Shown: in pieces, positions 16,508-27,600 of the stretch
How positions within the stretch are numbered: position 1 is the stretch's first letter
Layout of the letters: each line of letters starts with the position of its first letter
Origin: Thermophagus sp052400625
GTDB taxonomy: Bacteria > Bacteroidota > Bacteroidia > Bacteroidales > Marinilabiliaceae
Direction: 5' to 3' (one strand)
Assembly (NCBI GenBank): GCA_052400625.1
Contig: JBQTGH010000001.1
DNA: 64,000 nucleotides
The notes under the pieces: model-generated
What the model was told of the DNA's origin: nothing
Seen by the model: only the letters and a program-made list of their open reading frames with translations
Databases searched by the model: none
Made by a program: the position numbers and the translations under genes

Positions 16508-19009
16508 TCATTCAAGCATCTTAATAAAATAACCTCCTACTACTGATCTGGCCTGAAATCCCACTTTCTTGGCATTGGTCGTCATATACCAATCCGACAT
16601 TGGGACACGATCGGGGGTTTCGGTAATAAACCGATGCAATGGCACAATTAAATTTTGGAAATCCTCCTGACTGTCGGCTAAAGTAGCTGTCCAGACGATC
16701 CAATCAGCTTTGGTATAATCTCTTCTGTTATCCAGCGGCAATCCAAAAGCGTTTTGTCTGGTCAGATAGTATTTTATTTCCTTTTGAGCCACCTCATCGG
16801 GGAAAACAGTCAGATTAAGCAGCTTATCCCACACCAGATTGTATTTCTGACTCCAAGTACCTGGTTTATCAAAAGTGAGCCGGTAATGATCCCCGTCATC
16901 AGCCATTTTCATCCATGCTTTAGCCATCAACTTAGCTTGAGAAGTATAATGTTGGGCCAGTTCATCCTTATTAAGCATATCAGCCAGGCGACCGTAACAG
17001 GCTAGTGCCATAATTGCCTTTATAGACAGATTGGCATTGTGAGCAAAATGACCTGCAAAATCATCTGTACAAAGTTGATTTTCGGGATCGAGTCCATTTT
17101 CCAATAAATATTCAGCCCAAGTCGTTAAAACGTCCCAATGCTTACCTGCGTATTCGGCATTCCCTTCTTGATGAGCAATGGCAGCAGTCAAAATAATCAT
17201 ATTTCCACACTCTTCCACCGGCATATCACCGCCGTAGGTTTGCCCATTAGCCTTGGGATAAGTCCCTACATCATGAGCAGCAAATGGTTTATTCCACTTA
17301 CCACTTTCAGAATAATAGAAAATGGGATTAAGCATTCCTTTAAGCAATTCCGGATTGTATTTTAAAAACAGCGGGGCAGATGGATAAGTAACATCTACCG
17401 TTCCTATGGAACCATTGCTGAAGTTTTCTTTGGATAAGAAGAGAATTGTGCCGTCCGAAGCCTTCACCAATTTATGGGCAGCGACCGACTGTCGGTAGGC
17501 CAAAACACAAAGGTCGGCATATATTTTACCTCCTGCATCTACGGCATCTTTCCACAACTTCTTGTCGAATTCCGAACATGCGTCCATTACAGAATGGTAT
17601 TCTTCTTTTGCCGTGGAAAGCATCTCATTCATAGTAATATTATCCTTACGCCAATAGGGTGGGAGATTTTCACCAAAATATTGAATGGATTTTATATCAT
17701 CATATCCCAACATTATAAATCCGGACGAAGGCGTTGAAGAAATCTCACCAAAATCTTTAGATATACTCAACAGAGGCATCGATTTAGTCATTTTTCCTTT
17801 ATGCGCTTCGATTCCATCACTGACCACACCATGATCCACGAAATTTTTCCGTCCAATCACTGAATTAAATATAGTGGCAGAAGTATGTTCATTTTGTTCG
17901 GCAGCCAAATAAAAATAGCCCCAGTCAATCCTAAGATCATCCCCTTTCTTTTCTAGAACCGGTTGTTCGGTAGTTCCTGTTTTCAAATAAACGAGTCCAT
18001 CCATATTTCCGGAAGACACTTCTATTTCCTGAACTTCATTATTCACAGCCCACTGAGGGGTGGCATCAAAATAGATCTGTACATCATGTGAAGCCCCATC
18101 GTTTGACGAGACACTGTAATTGACATAATTTACTGGTCTGGCCAACAGATCCAAATCATTGGGAAGCAACGGTGAAACAAACTGAACATCTAAATTTACA
18201 GGCCCACAAGTGAAATTATAATTGGTTTTGGTAGCCGATATTTTCACATAATTTTGAACAGCAGCTCTATTAAAGAAATGGAATGAGTTATCAATGGTAA
18301 ACAGACCGAAATCAACATATCCTCCACCTGTCCGATTGTGACAATGAACCGCAATCACATTCTTCCCGTCCTTATCCAATAATTTTGAGTCTATTTTCAG
18401 AGTCACATCATTCTTCCATTCATAACCTGTTTCGACAAGTTTGTGACCATTTAAATACAATTCAAAAATATCATCATGGCTATAACAAAGATAAACGGTC
18501 TTGTCATCGAAGTCAGGCAAAAAAAATTCTCTTCGAATCCAAATATCTTTTGTTTCCCAACTTGTTGACAAGGAGGGCATATGCGGTGTTCCGAAAGCTC
18601 CCTTTCCTAATTTCCAATTACGATCATCGAAATCCACCTGTGTCCAACCTTTCCTGGGCTCGTTCAATAAATATTTTCCTTCCCAAGCTTCTTCCTTGGC
18701 CATAGGGACCAGCGTCACCTTATATGTCTCTTCTTTACCTAAGAAACGATACACTTCGCCGTCAACTCTTACTGCCCCAACTAAACCATGAATTTCTCCG
18801 GTCCAATGGCGCACCTGATCGTTAAATAACGAATCGGTATGAGACCAGGCACTCATATAGGGATCAATAGTTACCAGTGGATAGGCCGGAGCCCTCAGCT
18901 CGGTAAACCCTGCCCTATTATCTCCACTAGAATTTTGACAGGAAGAAAAAACACTTCCAATAGCTAATAAACCCAACAAGAAACAAAACATTCTATTAAT
19001 TCTTAACAT
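16508..19009 (-). CDS. Glutaminase-like DUF4964/DUF5127/DUF4965/DUF1793 lipoprotein
   Basis: A four-domain protein named after fungal glutaminase A but of uncertain activity in Bacteroidota, where it is common in glycan loci. It has a lipoprotein signal with Cys24, then the start ELRAPAYPLVTIDPYMSAWS. An inserted GH2-type sugar-binding sandwich follows (about 95-230: VDFDDRNWKLGKGAFGTPHM, IWIRREFFLPDF). The (alpha/alpha)6 toroid occupies the C-terminal half (DDFAGHFAHNANLSIKAIMA, TKADWIVWTATLADSQEDF). At 833 residues it has the usual full length. In this PUL it follows GH127 and precedes GH92 on the same strand. A glycosidase or amidase acting on glycoprotein linkages would fit the context, but that is inference. 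Confidence 0.85.
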   Translation of the reverse strand: MLRINRMFCFLLGLLAIGSVFSSCQNSSGDNRAGFTELRAPAYPLVTIDPYMSAWSHTDSLFNDQVRHWTGEIHGLVGAVRVDGEVYRFLGKEETYKVTLVPMAKEEAWEGKYLLNEPRKGWTQVDFDDRNWKLGKGAFGTPHMPSLSTSWETKDIWIRREFFLPDFDDKTVYLCYSHDDIFELYLNGHKLVETGYEWKNDVTLKIDSKLLDKDGKNVIAVHCHNRTGGGYVDFGLFTIDNSFHFFNRAAVQNYVKISATKTNYNFTCGPVNLDVQFVSPLLPNDLDLLARPVNYVNYSVSSNDGASHDVQIYFDATPQWAVNNEVQEIEVSSGNMDGLVYLKTGTTEQPVLEKKGDDLRIDWGYFYLAAEQNEHTSATIFNSVIGRKNFVDHGVVSDGIEAHKGKMTKSMPLLSISKDFGEISSTPSSGFIMLGYDDIKSIQYFGENLPPYWRKDNITMNEMLSTAKEEYHSVMDACSEFDKKLWKDAVDAGGKIYADLCVLAYRQSVAAHKLVKASDGTILFLSKENFSNGSIGTVDVTYPSAPLFLKYNPELLKGMLNPIFYYSESGKWNKPFAAHDVGTYPKANGQTYGGDMPVEECGNMIILTAAIAHQEGNAEYAGKHWDVLTTWAEYLLENGLDPENQLCTDDFAGHFAHNANLSIKAIMALACYGRLADMLNKDELAQHYTSQAKLMAKAWMKMADDGDHYRLTFDKPGTWSQKYNLVWDKLLNLTVFPDEVAQKEIKYYLTRQNAFGLPLDNRRDYTKADWIVWTATLADSQEDFQNLIVPLHRFITETPDRVPMSDWYMTTNAKKVGFQARSVVGGYFIKMLE

Positions 19010-19107
19010 AAATAATACTTTTTCGATTAATTAAAACAAATTAAAATGCATTCCAAAAATTCATATATTATCCATTAATTACCTTAGGAACAAGAAACTG
19101 ACAAAAT

Positions 19108-21207
19108 TCATTTCGCTATAGGAATCGCACTTAGTCGCAATCTTGCCGCACCCATAGGAATCAGCTCCACCTCTTCCGTGGGTTGATCAGTAAATACCGG
19201 GCTCTCAGGCAACTCACCACAGAGTCCGTGTTTATCGATAGTCCAACCAGGGATTTTTTTTGCCCAGGCCTTTATCGAAATGGGTACATTGTCCAGAGTA
19301 AAAGGAAAATTATCTTTTGGCCAATCCTTTTTTTCTACATAGAAAGATTGAGAAGGATTGTTTTCATCCAACACAAATCCATAGTTCCAATCAGATTCCG
19401 GTAAAATGGTCCAAGATGGCCATTTCGATTTATCGACCCCTGATTGCCATCTGGAGTCACCGATAGCTGTCTGGTCACTTGGTTTCTCAATATATTTTTC
19501 CTCAATCTTCAAAGAGAAAGTTAAGGGTCCATAGTTAACACTGATGCTATTTTTATTTTTTTCCCATTGCTGCACGGAAACCTCCATCGGCAGATTTAGA
19601 AGGATTCTATCTCCATTATTCCATTTTCTTTCAATACGAACGATTTTTCCGGGCTCAGGGGTTACTTTTATTTTTTTCCCGTTCAATTCAACAGATGCCC
19701 CTGAGCACCATTGAGGGATCCGGAGATAAAGCGGAAACCTGACAGCCTTTTTCATAGAAAGACGCATCAACACATCCTCTTCAAAAGGATATTTTGTTAT
19801 TTCATGAAAAATAACCTCTGAACCCTCTCCTACCAATATTTTTGCTTCACTGGCAGCATACAATGCGGCAAAAGCACCATTGTCGGGGGTGGCCATCCAT
19901 AAATTTTCTGCATAATAGGGCCACCCCTGTCCATGATTATGCTGACAACATCTACTGCTAAATGGATTCATCATAAAGAAAGGTCCCGAATTCATAATTC
20001 CAGGACTATGATTTTGCTCATCACAAACCACCATATTAGGAGCCGTAAAATAACGTAATGCTTTCATATCTTTTGTCAAAGATGCGGGATACATATTGAA
20101 AGCTACATTTTCTGTATGATCGGCCCAAAAAGGATCCCCAGTGATTCGAAGCAAATGTTCATCAGAATTCATTTGTTCAACCAAACCACAAGTTTCGATG
20201 GCCTGATGAGGATCGTAATATCCAGGACGCGCGACTTCATCAGCGCCGAACATACCGCCGGGCACTTGTCCAAAAAATTGACGAATAATATTAAAAACAT
20301 CATATGATGCTTTCAAATCTGTCGAATCTTTTGATAATTGAAAGTATTGAGCTGGCTCTCTAAACCCCTGAGCAACATTAACATTATGCCAATCCGGAAG
20401 CAAATTATACCATTCAGGATTATTTTTTTTCGGATGATTGCCTGCTTTGTGAGTATGATGACGCGATGTCCAACTAGGCATACAACGATGTATCTTTTGG
20501 GCAAGATCGATTAAAAATTTTTCTCCTGTTCTGTTGTATAGCCAGAATACAGAATAAAGATTATCTCCACCTCTCAAGCCTTCCCAATAGCCTTTCAAAA
20601 ATTCCTTATCAGGGATAGACAATTGAAATTTGAAAAACCTGACCATCAAATCAATAACTCGTTGATCTTTTGAATATTCATAATAGGACTGCAGACAGTA
20701 TAGCATAACCATATTACCCCAGAAATTTCGATTACCATTTGAAAAATGTTTTGGACCAAAATCTCCATTCGGGCGTTGACTATTCAGCACACCTTCAATC
20801 CATACGGCAGATTTCCCTATCATAGCTGAATCCCCTAACAAATAACCCAAATCTCCAAAACCTTTCAACCAATAAGGCACCTCTTCCCAGCCCCAGGCAC
20901 CTTCCCCCGTCTTTGAAAGCCAGGCATTATCATTTTTTTGAAGCCAAGCACTAATATCATCTAAGTGACCATTCAATCCGTCTCTTTGGCGATTCAAACA
21001 CTCAAGCAACCATCCTTGAGGTTTTATTGATCCCACAGGCAACTTAATAAAAGCAGAAGGAATTAGAGGATACCTATTACTAACATAATTGATATTTTTA
21101 ATCAGGGAATCTGGTCGATCTACCACAGAAACCTTGAAAGACTTACCACTTGCCGAAAAAACATTGAAAGAAAAAATGACGAATAGAAACAACAATAATT
21201 TTTCCAT
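19108..21207 (-). CDS. GH127 family enzyme (DUF1680), beta-L-arabinofuranosidase type
   Basis: GH127 enzymes are zinc-dependent retaining glycosidases that use a cysteine nucleophile; the prototype HypBA1 releases beta-L-arabinofuranose. The 699-residue protein has a signal peptide (1-21) and the family start FIKLPVGSIKPQGWLLECLN. The zinc/nucleophile set is intact: Glu338 and Cys340 in IETCGLVEQM, and Cys420-Cys421 in SRCCQHNHGQGWPYYAENLW. These positions almost coincide with those I recall for HypBA1 (E338, C340, C417, C418). C-terminal beta-sandwich domains follow. Arabinofuranose is unexpected in a mannan locus, so the substrate may be another furanoside or a side chain. It lies between the DUF1735 and glutaminase-like genes in the PUL operon. 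Confidence 0.9.
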   Translation of the reverse strand: MEKLLLFLFVIFSFNVFSASGKSFKVSVVDRPDSLIKNINYVSNRYPLIPSAFIKLPVGSIKPQGWLLECLNRQRDGLNGHLDDISAWLQKNDNAWLSKTGEGAWGWEEVPYWLKGFGDLGYLLGDSAMIGKSAVWIEGVLNSQRPNGDFGPKHFSNGNRNFWGNMVMLYCLQSYYEYSKDQRVIDLMVRFFKFQLSIPDKEFLKGYWEGLRGGDNLYSVFWLYNRTGEKFLIDLAQKIHRCMPSWTSRHHTHKAGNHPKKNNPEWYNLLPDWHNVNVAQGFREPAQYFQLSKDSTDLKASYDVFNIIRQFFGQVPGGMFGADEVARPGYYDPHQAIETCGLVEQMNSDEHLLRITGDPFWADHTENVAFNMYPASLTKDMKALRYFTAPNMVVCDEQNHSPGIMNSGPFFMMNPFSSRCCQHNHGQGWPYYAENLWMATPDNGAFAALYAASEAKILVGEGSEVIFHEITKYPFEEDVLMRLSMKKAVRFPLYLRIPQWCSGASVELNGKKIKVTPEPGKIVRIERKWNNGDRILLNLPMEVSVQQWEKNKNSISVNYGPLTFSLKIEEKYIEKPSDQTAIGDSRWQSGVDKSKWPSWTILPESDWNYGFVLDENNPSQSFYVEKKDWPKDNFPFTLDNVPISIKAWAKKIPGWTIDKHGLCGELPESPVFTDQPTEEVELIPMGAARLRLSAIPIAK

Positions 21208-21399
21208 ATACAGTTTAAATTATTTCCTCTGTTAAACCATGAATTCATTTCATAAAAACAATTCGAAGACCCAACAACGTCATATCTTGCAATCCAGTCC
21301 CAGATAATGATGATGTCAGGTCTTTTATCTAATCTAATTTGCTTTTATTGAGCGAAGATTATGCAATCCAAAGGCATATAGGGATGCATGGTATCTCAT

Positions 21400-22386
21400 T
21401 TACCATTCAATCGCTTGATCTTCATCTGGAATTTGAGTATTTATTTTACGTTCCAAAATCATTGACCCCCTTACGGTATAAGAAATAGAAGCCCCAGGAA
21501 CCGATGTATAGTCCGTATAATTATAATCAATATTGCTTATCGTTACATAACGGTGCAAAAGGTAAGGCCTCGTTGCATCCATTGTCTCCTCCACACTAAA
21601 TCGAGGCGTGCTGTTGACAGTAAATTCGATATTAGGATCCTCGGCCGTTAGCGAAACTATTTTTGTTTTATCATCGAAAAAAGCAATAATCTTATAATTT
21701 TGCCGATCAACGTTTTCCTCGTCCACCGTTCCTGCATAAAAGAATACGGAATTTTCGTCCACAACATAAACTGGAATTTCGCTTTCAACAATAGCTGCAT
21801 CATTCTCATAACCTTTAAGGTACACCTTCAATGCGGTGCCGCTATATATTCCAGAATAGTCGTTAAAAGGCAAAACCCGCAGCAATGCTTTTCGGTAATG
21901 CTTTCGTGGATTTGAAAAATAGTTTTCAGAAGGATCTTCCAGTATGGTCAAGGGAAGCAACCATTTGTCCACTAAATCGATACCACCCAACGTAAAATCG
22001 ATATTCAGAAGAGCGGTATTTTCACCCGCCTTAATATTTACCACTTCGGGCATTGAGAAATACTGACTATCCAATTCTTCATAGAATAGCTCTTCGCGGC
22101 TCTGGAAGCGTTCATAATTCAGGATCTCTAAAGTGTCAGAATCAACACCCACATGGACCGTTAGGTCACTGTTGTTAGTGGTAGAACCGCTGACAATTAA
22201 CGGAAGCTGGTAAGTAACTTCACCATCAGGTTTGTAGCGAACATATATTGGAGAAACTCCATCCTCATCAAGAGGAGCCTTGAAGGAAATATAATGTTCA
22301 TACTGTTCCTCTTCCCATTCATCATTGCATGCACTGAAAAAAAGTACCATTGCAATCAGATATAAAAATTTACATGTCATTTTCAT
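21400..22386 (-). CDS. DUF1735-type surface lipoprotein of the PUL
   Basis: A 328-residue lipoprotein (lipobox LFFSAC, Cys20) whose N-terminal domain looks like DUF1735, a beta-sandwich found in proteins encoded directly after SusD. The segments YHYISF-like start (EHYISFKAPLDEDGVSPIYV), VVNIKAGENTALLNIDF and DKWLLPLTI are typical. A second strand-rich domain (DYSGIYSGTALKVYLKGYE onward) ends near IEW. Such proteins sit on the outer membrane beside SusC/D and help bind glycan; some carry catalytic or lectin domains, none of which I recognise here. The start codon coincides with the end of repeat copy C, which separates this gene from susD by 171 bases. Confidence 0.78.
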   Translation of the reverse strand: MKMTCKFLYLIAMVLFFSACNDEWEEEQYEHYISFKAPLDEDGVSPIYVRYKPDGEVTYQLPLIVSGSTTNNSDLTVHVGVDSDTLEILNYERFQSREELFYEELDSQYFSMPEVVNIKAGENTALLNIDFTLGGIDLVDKWLLPLTILEDPSENYFSNPRKHYRKALLRVLPFNDYSGIYSGTALKVYLKGYENDAAIVESEIPVYVVDENSVFFYAGTVDEENVDRQNYKIIAFFDDKTKIVSLTAEDPNIEFTVNSTPRFSVEETMDATRPYLLHRYVTISNIDYNYTDYTSVPGASISYTVRGSMILERKINTQIPDEDQAIEW

Positions 22387-22487
22387 TCTTATAAAATTTA
22401 TTTAACTCATTGGCCGAATGGAACTCGCATGACCTCATTTTAACTTATTCTCATCGCGGCAAAGTTGACCGGCCATGCTCGTTTCAT
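22384..22487 (-). repeat. Dispersed hairpin repeat, copy C (104 bp)
   Basis: On the minus strand it begins ATGAAACGAGCATGGCC (from 22487), has the right arm GGTCATGCGAGTTCCAT, the CCAATGAG box and the AT-rich tail, and ends in TTTTATAAGAATG, whose ATG is the start codon of the DUF1735 gene. The inner stem GCATGGCC/GGTCATGC has eight pairs including one G-T. It lies within the PUL operon between susD and the DUF1735 gene. Confidence 0.85.
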
Positions 22488-22557
22488 GCGGAAAATTTAA
22501 TGCACTTATTGGTTCCCTTTGTTCCATACTAAACAAGGAATACAATGAAATTAGCAT

Positions 22558-24606
22558 TTAATCGTTATAAGTCCATCCAGGATTCTGTGTAAGACGTTTA
22601 TTTCGTTTCAATTCATCATGAGCGATAGGCCAGAACCACATTTTTCGTGAGAATGTAGATTGTAACGCCCATGCAACCACCGGCGTATGAAACAGATCTT
22701 TTTGCTCCGCGGTCATTAGTGTATTGCAACCATAAACCGGCAAAGCTTCCTCTTCCGGTGCATCTTTCCACCTGCGAAGATCATAATACCTTTGTCCTTC
22801 CCCAAGCAACTCGATTTGTCTTTCACGTTTTAGTTTGGCGCGCAATTTATCTCTATCAGCGTATTCATCGGTGGAAAAATCTGGGACGCCAGCCCGAATT
22901 CGAACAGGACGAATTCCTCTTTTCATCTCATTAATATCCCTGCTTATGGTATATGTTTGTGATCCGTCCCATGAAGGGATATTATAAGTTCCATCCAGTT
23001 CATTGAGCGCTTCAGCATACATGAGCAAAATGTCGGCATACCGAATAGCCGGTTCTGTTTTGGGAACGATTTTATTAATATCTCCATTTTCATAAGTATC
23101 TCTTGGATGAACAAATTTCATTACACCAATACCAGTCCGCAGCCAAAACATTGTATTGGTATATCCATTTCCGTCCCCCCTATAATAAAATACTTGTTGT
23201 TCCCTATTTTGGTCCTGCGATTCATTTTCCATATGCCAGACACTACCGTTAAAAGCCACTGATGCGTAAAACCTAGGCTCCCTGTCTGCATATTGCAAAG
23301 ATGCGCCCACAGCCAAGGGCTTATAACGACCTTCATCTAGATCCTCCTGTGTAACGAATCCCGTCAGACGATCACTTCCATCACCGCGACCGATTTCTTT
23401 ATCTTTTCCGGGGCAATCCGTTCCATCGTTCATATAATAAGCATCACATTGCTTTTGGGTTAAACCGTGCGTATTCCATCCAGATGCAATCCGAGGCAAT
23501 TGGTGAGCAACCATTGTGGCTAAAGATTCTCCACCATTATTCCCTCGAGTGAAAATAAGCTCCGGATTTTCTGATGCGTTCAAAGTTCCGTTGAATACAG
23601 CCCGATAAGATTCGAAAGGATCGATATTGGCCCAACCATCTGGCCATGTCTTTTCAGAGAATTCTGCATTATAGGGTGGCACAATGGTAGCCGGGTAAGA
23701 CGAATTACCTGAATTACGAAAGCTGGCCACATATAATTCGTAAATCCCCAATTCCATCACATCTCTGGCAGCAGCAGCTGCTCTGGCCCATTTTTCTTCA
23801 TCATAATTAGAAGAAAGAAGAGGATTCCCCTCATCGTCTACCAGATCTTGAGCAAACTGATCGGTATTTCCGTTAGCCAATGGGCTGGCGGCATAGAGCA
23901 GCACCTTTGCACGAGTTGCTAGAGCGGCACCTCGAGTTGGCCTTGCAACAGATTGTTCATCGCGTCGTGTAACCTGCAAATCTTTGGCTGCTAGCACCAT
24001 CTCATTACTTATATACTCAGCACATTCTTCATATGTACTACGTGGTATCGCTATATCGTCGTAACTATTTGTATAGTCAATTCCATCATCTGGCAATAGG
24101 GGGATAGGACCATACTTACGTAATAATAACCAATAGTAATAGGCTCTAACAAACCGTGCCTGAGCTTTGTAATCTGCAATTTCCTCCTTTGTCATTTCTT
24201 GGTTTAAATCGATATTCATAATGAAAGTGGTCGCATTTCGAATCCCTTTGTAGCATTGTTCCCAAGTAGCCTGCTTATCATTTTCTGAATAATCCCCCAT
24301 ATGGAATTCATTGTACGAAAGGTCAGATTCATTTTGACTATCATAATTTCCATCCCGATCACCATAATACATATCATCGGCAAAACAATGTGGGGTATAA
24401 CCCTTACTGCATACGTCGGCACATTCATTCGTCAAAAAAGAAAAGGTATGTGCCAACCATTCTTCAGAGTATTGCTTGCTTTCAAACACTTTTTCCTCTG
24501 TCATACGATCTTTGAAATACTGATCAGATTCCAGGTAATCCGAGCAAGAAAAAAGAATACCTATTCCCAGAAAAATTACTATTAAAACATATATTTTTCT
24601 CATCAT
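22558..24606 (-). CDS. susD: SusD/RagB-family glycan-binding lipoprotein
   Basis: The surface lid that binds oligosaccharide and closes the SusC transporter. The 682-residue protein has a lipobox GILFSC (Cys21) after two start methionines. SusD hallmarks are the TPR helices (QEMTKEEIADYKAQARFVRAYYYWLL, shown here by position about 153-178) and the C-terminal RagB/SusD domain with ERQIELLGEGQRYYDLRRWK and the final LTQNPGW. The length exceeds the typical 520-600 residues through a Tyr/Asp/Asn-rich insertion in the middle (about 340-460). It starts nine bases after the susC stop, so the pair is translated together. The ligand is probably an alpha-mannan fragment, judged from GH76/GH92 context. 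Confidence 0.93.
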   Translation of the reverse strand: MMRKIYVLIVIFLGIGILFSCSDYLESDQYFKDRMTEEKVFESKQYSEEWLAHTFSFLTNECADVCSKGYTPHCFADDMYYGDRDGNYDSQNESDLSYNEFHMGDYSENDKQATWEQCYKGIRNATTFIMNIDLNQEMTKEEIADYKAQARFVRAYYYWLLLRKYGPIPLLPDDGIDYTNSYDDIAIPRSTYEECAEYISNEMVLAAKDLQVTRRDEQSVARPTRGAALATRAKVLLYAASPLANGNTDQFAQDLVDDEGNPLLSSNYDEEKWARAAAAARDVMELGIYELYVASFRNSGNSSYPATIVPPYNAEFSEKTWPDGWANIDPFESYRAVFNGTLNASENPELIFTRGNNGGESLATMVAHQLPRIASGWNTHGLTQKQCDAYYMNDGTDCPGKDKEIGRGDGSDRLTGFVTQEDLDEGRYKPLAVGASLQYADREPRFYASVAFNGSVWHMENESQDQNREQQVFYYRGDGNGYTNTMFWLRTGIGVMKFVHPRDTYENGDINKIVPKTEPAIRYADILLMYAEALNELDGTYNIPSWDGSQTYTISRDINEMKRGIRPVRIRAGVPDFSTDEYADRDKLRAKLKRERQIELLGEGQRYYDLRRWKDAPEEEALPVYGCNTLMTAEQKDLFHTPVVAWALQSTFSRKMWFWPIAHDELKRNKRLTQNPGWTYND

Positions 24607-24615
24607 TTCTATTTT

Positions 24616-27600
24616 TTACAAATTAACACTTAACCCAAAAGTAATTGATTTGGAAGGGGGATATTTTTCTCCTCTGGGATCACCCAGTTCCGGATCCCAC
24701 AATTTAAAATCAGACCATGTTATCAGATTAGTTCCAACCATAAATATTCGAACATTGCTGATATGAAAACGGTTGACAATTTTATTAGGGAGGGTATATC
24801 CTACATCTACTGTTTTGAGTCGAATATATGATCCATTCCGAAGCCAAAATGTTGAGTTTCGAAAATTATTTGAATTTCCTCCATAACTCAAGCGGGGATA
24901 AGATGCATTCGGATTTTCTGTTGAAGGATCGCCGGATAAATCTGCAGATATCCACCGATCTGCAACGAGATCCTCTAAAATATTGCCCCATTCTCCCTCA
25001 CTAAAAGCATACACACATTTTCCATAAATTGGGAAAGTAGATTTTCCAGCCCCTTGAAAATGCACATTGACATCAATCCCTTTCCATCTGGATGAAATAC
25101 CCATCCCATATACCAAGTTGGGTGTAGTTGTCGCACCAATGGCAACAATATCGCCATCATTGACCACACCATCCCCATTCACATCTTTATATTTTATATC
25201 ACCAGGTTGGTATTCTCCAAACTCTTGTTTGGGGCTATTGCGGATATCATCGTAATCCTTGAATAATCCCACAGCAATCAAGCCTTTGCTTTGATTTACT
25301 CTATAACCTTCTTCCATTTGATAGGGATATACACTATTCTCCTCATCCTTTTCCAGAATCTCATTTTTGCTATAGGTAATTGTACCTCGAATGGTAAGAT
25401 CTACATCCCCAACTTTCTGATTGTAATCAAAACGACCATCAAAACCTTTTGAGCTTACAGCACCTACATTTGCACTTGGGTTACTTTCCAATCCCACTAT
25501 TTCCGGCAAATATTGACGTTGCATATAAATACCTTCACGTTTTTCGTAAAAATAATCCAGGTTAGCCGAGAATTTATTTTTGAAGAGTGATACATCTAAT
25601 CCCAGATCATCTTTAGTTGCAACCTCCCAGGTAACATAAGGTGAAGCCACTTGTGTATAACGTAATCCACTGTAATACCTATCATTTCCGTATTCAGCCC
25701 ATTGGTATCCCGCAGCATCGCCAGCAATGGTGTATAAGTATGGGAATCTTTGATCATCCCCAAGATAGTCGTTACCTACTTTCCCATGAGAAAAGCGAAT
25801 TTTAAACATGTTAATCCAAGGGAAATTATTACCAACAAAAGTTTCCTCAGCAAGATTCCAGGCTACCGAGAAGGCGGGGAAAAATCCGAATTGATGCCCA
25901 GGTGCAAAATTTTCAGAACCGGTGTACCCAAAATTGAAATCAGCAAAATAACGATAGTTCCAGTTGTATGTAACCTGTCCGGCCAGTCCAAGATTTCTTC
26001 TGGAAACACCATTTTTTAGGTCACTCCCTAAATTTTGTGTTTGGATGTAAGCATCCTGAGTATATTTGAGCGTACTACCAAAATGATGATTAGAGATGCT
26101 ATGATCATAATTGAATCTTAAGTCTAGGAATTCTCTGCGGTCTCCATCTGATCCGCTCTCCTGAAACATTTCACTGGGATCTGATATTCTGGTAAATATC
26201 AATTCGCCATCACTGTTACGAGCTCGTTCTGCTTTCCACTGTTCAGGCCATTTTCTTCGATTGATATTATTGCTATTGTTGGTGTCATATCCAAAATGAC
26301 CGACGAATCGCAATCCAGGGATTAAAAAACCAAAATCCTGTTCCAGAGATACGTTAGTTTGTATTTTATTATTCCATATTTCATTAAAGCCGGTTTGCGT
26401 GGCAGCCACCCATGGGTTAGTTTTATTTCCTATTCCATAGGCCGGCACATAACCATTGGAGTACTCAATTGGAGTAAGAATAGGAGTATATCCAAAAAGT
26501 TCACCCCAAAGATTATCCCCCAATCCGGGACTACTCTCTTTATCCAATGAACCGGATACTCCTACTTTCAAAATTGTACTCTTGGTGATATTAATATCGG
26601 TATTGAGACGGTAATTCCAGCGTCTGTAATTTACGTTGGTATCGTATTCATCCTGAACTGCATCGTCGGTTTTGTACATTCCTTGCTCTTCCAAGTAACT
26701 TGCCGAAACGTAATAACGTGCCGTAGACCCACCTCCGCTCATATTCAGATTAGCACGATAACTCATAGCACCGTTTTTAAGAACTTTGTCCCACCAGTCC
26801 ACATTCGGATAAAGATCAGGATCTAGGCCCAATCGTAGAATTTCCATTTCTTCTGGCTGAAACATTGGTTCATGATTCCGCGTTATTCGAGCCTCATTTA
26901 AAAGTTCAGCATAGGAATACCCATCGACAAACTCGGGGGTGATAGTACGGGTATTGTATGTCGTCTCCACTTTTGCATCAATATTAATTTTCCCGGCTTT
27001 CCCATGCTTTGTTGTAATAAGGATAACACCGTTAGCACCTTTAGCTCCGTATATAGCAGTTGCAGAAGCATCTTTAAGAACCGAGAAAGACTCGATATCT
27101 TCAATATTCAGATCGTTCAGATCTCGCTCAAAACCATCCACAAGGACATAAGCTTCCGAGCCCGCACCAAAAGTGGATATCCCGCGAATCCAGAATTCAG
27201 ACACATTTCTCCCGGGTTGACCGGAAGTTTGCATCGCCATTATTCCGGCCACATTTCCTGCCAAAGCATTAGAAATGCTCGGCGACGGATTCGTTTTCAA
27301 CTCCTTCATCTTAACCGTAGTTATGGCACCAGTTACAGTGGCTTTCTTCTGAACACCGGTACCAGTAATCACAACTTCATCCAATATACTGGCTTCAGAT
27401 TCTTTCAAAACAACGGTTAATTGACGTTGTTCTTTCACCAAGATTTCCTGTTTATCAAATCCAATATAAGAGAAAGTCAATTTATGAAATGGCTCCATCT
27501 TTATACTAAAATGGCCATTAATATCTGTAATGGTACCTAACCCTGGTTTGTCACTAATAGAAATGTTAACGCCAACAAGTGGTTCATTTTGGCTGTCAGT

